In this document: positions 57,364 to 64,000 of the stretch, in pieces
Numbering within the stretch: the stretch's first letter is position 1
Layout of the letters: every line of letters begins with the position of its first letter
Assembly (NCBI GenBank): GCA_037957365.1
Contig: JARHVA010002006.1
Coordinates: forward strand, 1,277,501 to 1,341,500
DNA: 64,000 nt
Reading direction: 5' to 3'
Origin: Torreya grandis
Lineage: Eukaryota; Streptophyta; Pinopsida; Cupressales; Taxaceae
The notes under the pieces: model-generated
Seen by the model: the letters and a program-made list of their open reading frames with translations, nothing else
What the model was told of the DNA's origin: nothing
Database searches by the model: none
Position numbers and translations under genes: made by a program

Positions 57364-58370
57364 TTGACTGCAATGGGTAGCTTTGATCCATCAAGCTTTG
57401 ATAGCTAGAATGCATTGGTTCCTTTGCAATGGGTTATGATGTATGGACCACTCCATATTACATAAAATTTTGTATGTTTGCCTAGCTTGGCCCTTTCAAT
57501 ATCCCATTTTAGAACCATGTCTCCTTCATTTAAGATCCTATCAGATGATTGCTTGTTAAAAGTTCTCTTTACTTGATCCTGAATTACTTTTAGAACTTGC
57601 ATTGATTGGTTCCTGACCTCCTCCAGCTCCATGAGTTTTGCCAACCATACGATCATCACATCATTTTCAGTTAATTCCAACTATTGAGTGAGTTTCAGAT
57701 ATGATAACTCTATTGATAGTGTAAGTATATCTTCCCTTCCATAGACCAACATAAATGGAGAACTGCTAATGGCTCTTTTGGGAGTGATCATGTCGGCCCA
57801 AGGTGATAATTTTAACTTAGCGTGTCAGGTCCTCTAGTTGTCTTCCATTGTGCTTTTTATAATCCTTATGAATTTTTTGTTGGTGGATTATACCAAGCCA
57901 TTACCTTGTGGGTAATAATTGGACAAAGTATTAAAGTAGACATTATATTTCACTACCCATATGCTTACCTGAGTGCCCATAAAAGCTTTAGCATTGTTTG
58001 AGATAATCATGTAAGGGACACCAAATCTAGTGATTATATTGTCCATGAATTCCAAGATAGATGCTTCTATGGCATATTTTAATGTAACCACTTTAGTTCA
58101 TCTAGTAAAATAATTAATCATTGTAAGGACCCATTTATGGTTGACACTTGATGGTAGATTGATCATGCCAATAAAATCCAACCCCCACTAAGTAAATGGT
58201 TGGTCATCTTGGATTGGTTGGAGAGGAAGATCTACCAATATTTGCTTACATTCAAAATAGGCACATTTATCACAATTCACACCCATATATGTGCATCTTT
58301 GAATGGCTTAGGTCAACAATAACCTACCCTCATTATTTTGATAACAATGGTCCTTGTAGAAAAATGGCCA
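57364..58370 (-). pseudogene. Gypsy integrase remnant (element C)
   Basis: A zinc-binding end reads MGVNCDKCAYFEC near 58290. The core reads LDFIGMINLPSSVNHKWVLT (first Asp kept), NYFTR-stop-TKVVTLKYA, GVPYMIISNNAKAFMGTQVS where the expected DN of the second catalytic Asp is NN, and NYYPQGNGLV-stop-STNKKF where the catalytic Glu codon is a stop. An open 91-codon C-terminal part (57680-57405) includes DRILNEGDMVLKWDIERAK and FYVIWSGPYIITHCKGTNAF. Two of the three catalytic residues are therefore lost. It differs clearly from elements A and B and is a separate Gypsy family. Confidence 0.83.
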
Positions 58371-58689
58371 CCCGATGAGCCATCATGAAACTCTTTGAGT
58401 ACTTTGGGGATTTGGTCGTGGTTGATGCACCTCAACATAACTCCATTAATATATTTACTAAAAAAGATCTCATTAATGAGAGAATAATGAATATAATGGA
58501 GCCTTAAGTACCTTTTATTGGACTATTGGAGCTTGTGTAAGTATTCACCAATTTGTAGGAAGGTAGTCATGTAATTTATCTAGTTGTTGAGAAAATGAGG
58601 ATTCATCAGTTGAAACCCTTGTTGAATGTATATTGCATCAACAACCTTAATGTTAGAAGTAAGTTGATCACATAATCCTTTTCCCCTTA

Positions 58690-59600
58690 TGATCTTATTT
58701 GTTTCAATGATCATGTCATATTCCATGAATTTTGTGATCCAACCCTCTCTTTTCTCATATATTTCCTAGCTCAGGAGGATTTTTTTTACACTCTAGTGAC
58801 TAACCATTAGCTAAACCTTATTGTTTGAGAGCATGGGTCTAAATTTTTTGAGGGATTTTATTACTACATATGCTTAATTCTCAACAAAACTGTACCTTTA
58901 CTCATAATCCTTTAAGGATTGACTGAAAAAGGCTATGGGCTATTCCAACTGATCTTTGTTCTATTGGGTTAGAATAGCTGATACACTACCTTCCCCTCTA
59001 AAATCATAGAGAATGAAGTCATACTTGTTGTTGGAATTTATAAAGAGTAAGAGATTGAGAAATAACCTACTTAATGGATTCAAATCCATCCTTTCATTCC
59101 CTTATCTAGTTGAAATTGACCCCTTTTTTATGCATAACAATGAGGGGTTTGGCCATGGTTGAAAAATTTAGAACGAACCTCCTCACGAAGTTGATTTTCC
59201 CCAAGAAACCGTGTAAACCTTTTTTATGGATTGGGAGTGATAGTGAAGAAATAACACTTACCTCTCTAGATATATTGCAAGGCCTTCTTTTGAGACTATG
59301 TGTCCCAATAGTTTCCCTTCATGAACTACAAATATGCACTTCTTTAGATTAAGGGAAATTCCAAATTCTCTGCACTTTCAAAACTTTCATGAGGTGATCT
59401 AGGTGGTCACCGACCTATTTTGAATAAACCATGATGTCATATAGATACACCAAGATCATTTCATTGATCAAACCCTTGAAATCCATATCCATGGCCCTTT
59501 GGAAGGTAACAACAGTGTTTGTCAAACCAAAAGGCATCTTCTTGTAGGTGTATGTGCCCCATTTGGTAATTGTTGACCAAATTTGACCTTTTGTCAAATT
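58690..59600 (-). pseudogene. Gypsy RT C-terminal part and RNase H remnant (element C)
   Basis: RT begins abruptly near 59600 with TKWGTYTYKKMPFGLTNTVV, then TFQRAMDMDFKGLINEMILV and YLYDIMVYSK, where the active-site YLDD reads YLYD. An intervening, stop-rich stretch is followed by RNase H blocks (LTQ, NKDQLE, PIAFFSQSLKDYE, RYSFVEN) at about 58990-58870 and EGWITKFMEYDMIIE near 58730. The N-terminal half of RT, protease and gag are missing; the break near 59600 coincides with unassigned sequence. Confidence 0.82.
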
Positions 59601-62600
59601 TGAGTCAACCCCTTACATTTATAAACCTTGTAGAAGTTTATTAATGTTCTATAGGGGTTTCATATTGATCTATATGTTTTACTTATCCCTAGTCTAGCCT
59701 TGGTCCAAGTCTAGCCCCCTTATACTAGTCAAGTCAATGAAAATCAACCCTAGTCAAATAAGGTCAAACCTAGTCAAAGGTATAAATTATGTTGATTTGG
59801 TCCTAATATGGTTTTGGATGTGTTTTAAGACCTCTCTAAGTCATTTAATTATCCTTACCATGTTACATATATCAAATATGCCTTTGGGGCCACCTTTTTA
59901 ACTAAATAGAAGACTTGTACGGATGGGCCAAAGAGACAAACTTGTCATTAGGCTATGGTTAACATGGGGGAGGTTATATAATGTTATAATTAGTCATATT
60001 ATAGTAAAATAATTAGTTATTCTTAGAGAAAGGTAGTGTCCCCTTATTTTTAGGACCTTTAAGGCACTTGTACGAAATGGATGATCTCATTTTCAAGTGA
60101 AAATGTTAGTTATGTGCCTCTTCACCTCCCAACAATCATTTACAAGTTTTTTTTGTAGACAATTGATAAAGAAGTTCAGTTTTTACCTCTTTTCCTTCAT
60201 TCTTGTCTTGGCAAACCAAAAAGGGACAACTTCAAGCACTTGGTATGGGCCGTACAAGTGGAATTGGGAGGAGTGCTTCTAGGGTTGGATAGTAATCTAA
60301 ATTTAATTCAAATAAATAACAAGAACTTGAAATTTTGTGAGTCCTCCTTTATGAACAATTAGTTAGACTCCAGATAGCCTTTTATGCATTTGCAACCATG
60401 AGGGGTTTCCTTTTGAGCTTGTTTCTGATTATTGTGTTTGTTTTTGATGGGTTTGATGTTTTAAAATGATTCTAATGACTCATATATAGATTATACATCA
60501 CCATGATAGCACATATATCATCAAATGACAAGAAATCCTCTTATAGGCTTGGATAGTTCACAAACTATCAGCTTCAAGCACTTACAAGCATCTTGAGGGA
60601 GTGTTTTCCACATTGGAATGAAAACATGAAGTGGTTTCAGAGGATTGAATAAATTATAATGTATTTGTAAAGGTAAAAAAAATTTGAGCCTTTGGTATGT
60701 CAAAACAACACCCAAAAGGTTGAATTTCTCCTCACTGTCAGCCTTTGACAGTCATCATACATGTTTGCAAGTGTCTTCTATGTTGGAATTTTGGTGTTGA
60801 AGCTAGTTATAAATGTGTTTTGATGAAGAACATGTTTCAAGGTTGATTGATTCTCTTGAATGGTTTTTTAAGGTCCTTCTTTGACATGGTCTTGTCATAT
60901 TCACACCCTGCTTGTGTAGAGAATGCTAATGCTCACCTATAGGTGGCTGAGCAAGACACCTATGCGAAATTGCATGAATAAATGAAATAGAATGATATTT
61001 GAGAGATATTAGTATGATAATAAGGTATTGGAAATTTAGATTAGGGTAGCTAGATAGCAAGGTAAGATGGAAAATCATGTGAAGGAGGTAAGGACTATTT
61101 TAGGACTATCTGCCCTAAAACTACAAAACATAACACCCCTTGGTTTTTGAAAGCATCATGTGAGATAGACAAAGGAAATTTAAATACCCTTGAAAGGTTT
61201 AGGTTTTTTTTCCCTAGTATTGAAAAGGAATGCACAAAATTTTAGGAGCAAAGGATAATGGGAGAGAGGTTTTTGGAGGTTCAAAGTTGTCCAAAAACCA
61301 CTAAAACTTGACAATGATACCTATAGGATTTTTTAGGAAGGTTCACCTTGCAACTCATATTAAGAGTATTAAACTATGAAAAAGAAGGGGGAAAAATTAC
61401 AAATGTTTCAAAAGAAAATTTTGAGCACTTATGTCATGAGAGAAGATGTTCTTGGATGGAATGACCTTTTAGGCCCACACATTGTCCGTACATAGGGCAA
61501 ATTTTGCACGTACAGCAGGGTCACAAGGCATAAGGTCAAAAACTCACGTTCAAGCACTAAATTTGAGTTTAAATGTGAATTAAGTTAAATTATTGACAAC
61601 CTTATGCATCTTTATCAAATAAACCCAGCCCTCAAAGAATAATTAGGAATCCAAGGTGCACCTACAACCTTTGTACAGACTGATACAGAGGTCAAACCTA
61701 TAATCAAGGACTGAGCACATATTAGGGTGGTTTTAACCTTATAAGATGGATTAAAAGTAGTAAATCAGGTTGATAAATTTTAAGAGGATCTTAGGAAGGC
61801 TTTATCTACCATACTACCCTAATCAAACCTACAAAGTGACTTACAACTAAGCCAAAGAGATTGTGGAAGGCAGTGAGCAGTACCAAGCATTAGAAGTGCT
61901 AGTAGGGTTTAAGAATCAAGGGAATGGTTTCAAATTGGCCATGAAAATATTATAAATAAGGCCATGGAAAGTTTTTAACATATTTATAAGATATTCAAGG
62001 AGAGATACCTATAGGAAAACACTCCTATTCACTGTTACAGTTAGGCAAGGTCCTAGTTTGGAAAGAGCAAGATGTGAGTTTGACTTCCTGTGAAGGAAGG
62101 GAGGTTTAAAAACATGGTAATATGATTAATTAGCATAAAATTAATGTGATATAATTCATAATACATTCTCAAGACACCCAAATAACTTTCTCTCTTAGCA
62201 AAATACACTCAGTTTGTATAGGTAGGTTGAGAAACCCTTGGCTCAAAGGGTAAACATAGGTGTTTCAATAACAAGAAAGGTTTTTAATGAAATCAAAGGT
62301 TAAATAATAATGAAATAAGGGTGGATAAAATGTATAAATATCTTAAAATCATGAAGGTGGTTTGGAGAGATCTTTTTTGAGGAGGTTTGAGCAAAAATAT
62401 GCAAAAAATAGGGGTTTTGACCCCTTTTTTGAGGAGACTGAGATGGTTAAACCCCATAAACATGGAATTAAACAAAATCCTTCAGTAAAGTAGGTAATTA
62501 ATAAATTTTAAATATTAAAAAATATTCACTTTTAATAGATAAATAGGGAAATATGCCTCTATTTTGTCTCAAAGGTAAGGTGTTTTTCTCAAGCACAAGA

Positions 62601-64000
62601 ATGGTAGTTTTGGGGAAAAGTGATGAATGGTGAACCAAAAGTTAGTTTGATCAGTAAATAAGGTTTGAATATATAGGTTACACATGGAGGAACATGAAAA
62701 AATAGTCTATAAAGTTGGAATACAAACAAGGTGGTCTATATAAGAAGGTCTGCAGGTAGACCTAATGAGGAAACATGCAAATCTAGCTCCAAATGCAAGG
62801 TCATTTCAGTTTCCAATCCTTGACAAGAATTATAGTGTTTTGAATAATTAATATGGGGGTGAAATTTATATTTTAAAGATATTAATGTTAATATAAATTT
62901 CAAATAAGAGTATTTTGGCTCAAAAGTGCAGGCAAACCCATTGGCAAGGTATGGACCTAGCCTCAAAATAGGGGTCAGTTTCATTCTAAGTTATTGGTGA
63001 GATATTAAAAGGATTAGATTATGTTTTTAGGGAATATAAGGAAGTTATAAAACCTTTGTTTTGTATCTAATCTTTCTAATAAACCATTTTTGGCCTAAGA
63101 TGTGCTCAGATCCTCACAGGAAACACGAAAAGGACTTCGAAAGGTAACTTTAGACACTCATATCTTTCATAACCATTTGAATGGTAGGATGAGATATTTG
63201 GGAATGATGGAGAGGGTCCTAAGGAAGACAAAATTTGAATTATCAAGGTTTTACAACATGCCAAATTCATGAATTAAGGTTAAGACTAAAAACCTCTCTA
63301 AAACCCTTATAAACCCTCATAAGGACCCGATTGGAGAAAGATTGAAATTTGAGAATCTAGATGAAATGGAGGTGCCATGAAACCTATTAAATTATGTATA
63401 TGACTCTCCAAGGATTCTCCACATGTAACTGAGGTGTATGGAAATGTAGGAAATAGGTCATAACAGGGCTCTTTTTTAACTTTTTGTGTGTTTTTTAGGT
63501 ATGGAGTACTTTCAAGAGGAAAAATCAATTTTGGGGGGGAGTTTAGGACTTTTTATAAGTCCTCATGGTAATTTTATTAGGTGAATAATCTCCTAAACCT
63601 ATTTTACATCTATTTCATTTTAGCCAATCTAGTGGGCAAATAGTGAACACTTAGGCAAAAGTGGTTAATTTCAATTTGGAAAGCCTTTTAAGGATAATTT
63701 ATTGAAAAAAATGCTATGGAAACATTGGAAAAATTTCATCCATCCTTGTGCATGGATCAGATTGAATAATTGGGAAGGTTTTAGGTGCCAAGTGTGAAAG
63801 GTGCATGTAGAGATCTCATTTTGGGACTATCATAGATGATTGTGCATGGCCAAAATGATAAGAATGATTAGATGATAATCCATTGCATGTGAGGGATTAT
63901 TAATAACTCCTCCTACTTAGACCATAATTACACTTGATCAATTTTAGAGATAGGATAGTTTTGGAAGGCAAATCATGAGGGGTAGTTTTCTATGCAAGGA
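59601..64000. other. Unassigned stretch to the end of the window
   Basis: Both strands were read without finding a protein motif, an LTR pair, a tRNA or an rRNA. Open frames here are short and carry no motif. Bases 59570-59790 are dense in TTGAC/GTCAA. The stretch is probably very old transposon sequence. Confidence 0.4.

Noticed and set aside
62293..63528. Minus-strand frames 62475-62293, 62984-62736 and 63528-63307
   Set aside because: They are short, unrelated to each other in frame or composition, without motifs, and are as expected by chance in AT-rich sequence.

Overview
The window looks like intergenic DNA from a large, repeat-rich seed-plant genome. The base composition is strongly AT-rich. 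Every recognisable coding segment belongs to a plant-type transposable element (Ty1/Copia, Ty3/Gypsy of the Tat type, an L1-type LINE) or to degraded ORFs of unknown or plant-mobile-domain type, and no intact host gene was found. The amount of old nested LTR retrotransposon sequence would suit a gymnosperm or another giant plant genome, but species cannot be settled from sequence alone.

Layout. 1-935 is a Copia integrase/RT remnant on the + strand. 936-5770 is a complete but gag-only Copia element on the - strand, with two ~1.13 kb LTRs, an initiator-Met-type primer site and a polypurine tract, but no integrase or RT. 5815-21537 is a 15.7 kb Tat-type Gypsy element on the - strand (element A) whose 3' LTR is truncated. 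After 175 bp of older sequence, 21713-37183 is a second member of the same family on the + strand (element B), with both ~1.2 kb LTRs. A and B therefore lie head to head. Both carry LTR, PBS, a long leader, gag, protease, RT, RNase H, a second RNase H, integrase, a long 3' UTR, a PPT and an LTR, and both are riddled with stops and frameshifts. B sits in an older gag-like remnant (to about 38.15 kb).

From 38 to 64 kb the sequence is more eroded. It holds a degenerate tandem array (39.6-40.0 kb), a minus-strand plant-mobile-domain-like pseudogene (40.3-42.2 kb), a short-motif cluster (42.35-42.7 kb), an L1 LINE ORF2 fragment cut off before its RT active site (45.2-47.26 kb), a second gag-only Copia remnant (47.26-48.5 kb), a 196 bp pair of almost identical direct repeats (50.8 and 51.75 kb), a long decayed minus-strand ORF of unknown type (52.0-55.7 kb), a hairpin-bearing ~90 bp tandem array (56.5-56.96 kb) and a Gypsy RT-RNase H-integrase remnant (57.36-59.6 kb). 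The last 4.4 kb holds nothing I can name.

The most interesting structure is non-coding. The 3' UTRs of A and B both contain a 16-nt hairpin motif (CTCAC-N6-GTGAG), which in A is amplified into a precise 32-bp tandem array. They share a second hairpin family built on a GGGCAAAATCATT-like motif, and their 5' leaders share a cluster of TGACATCGA direct and inverted motifs just after the primer site.
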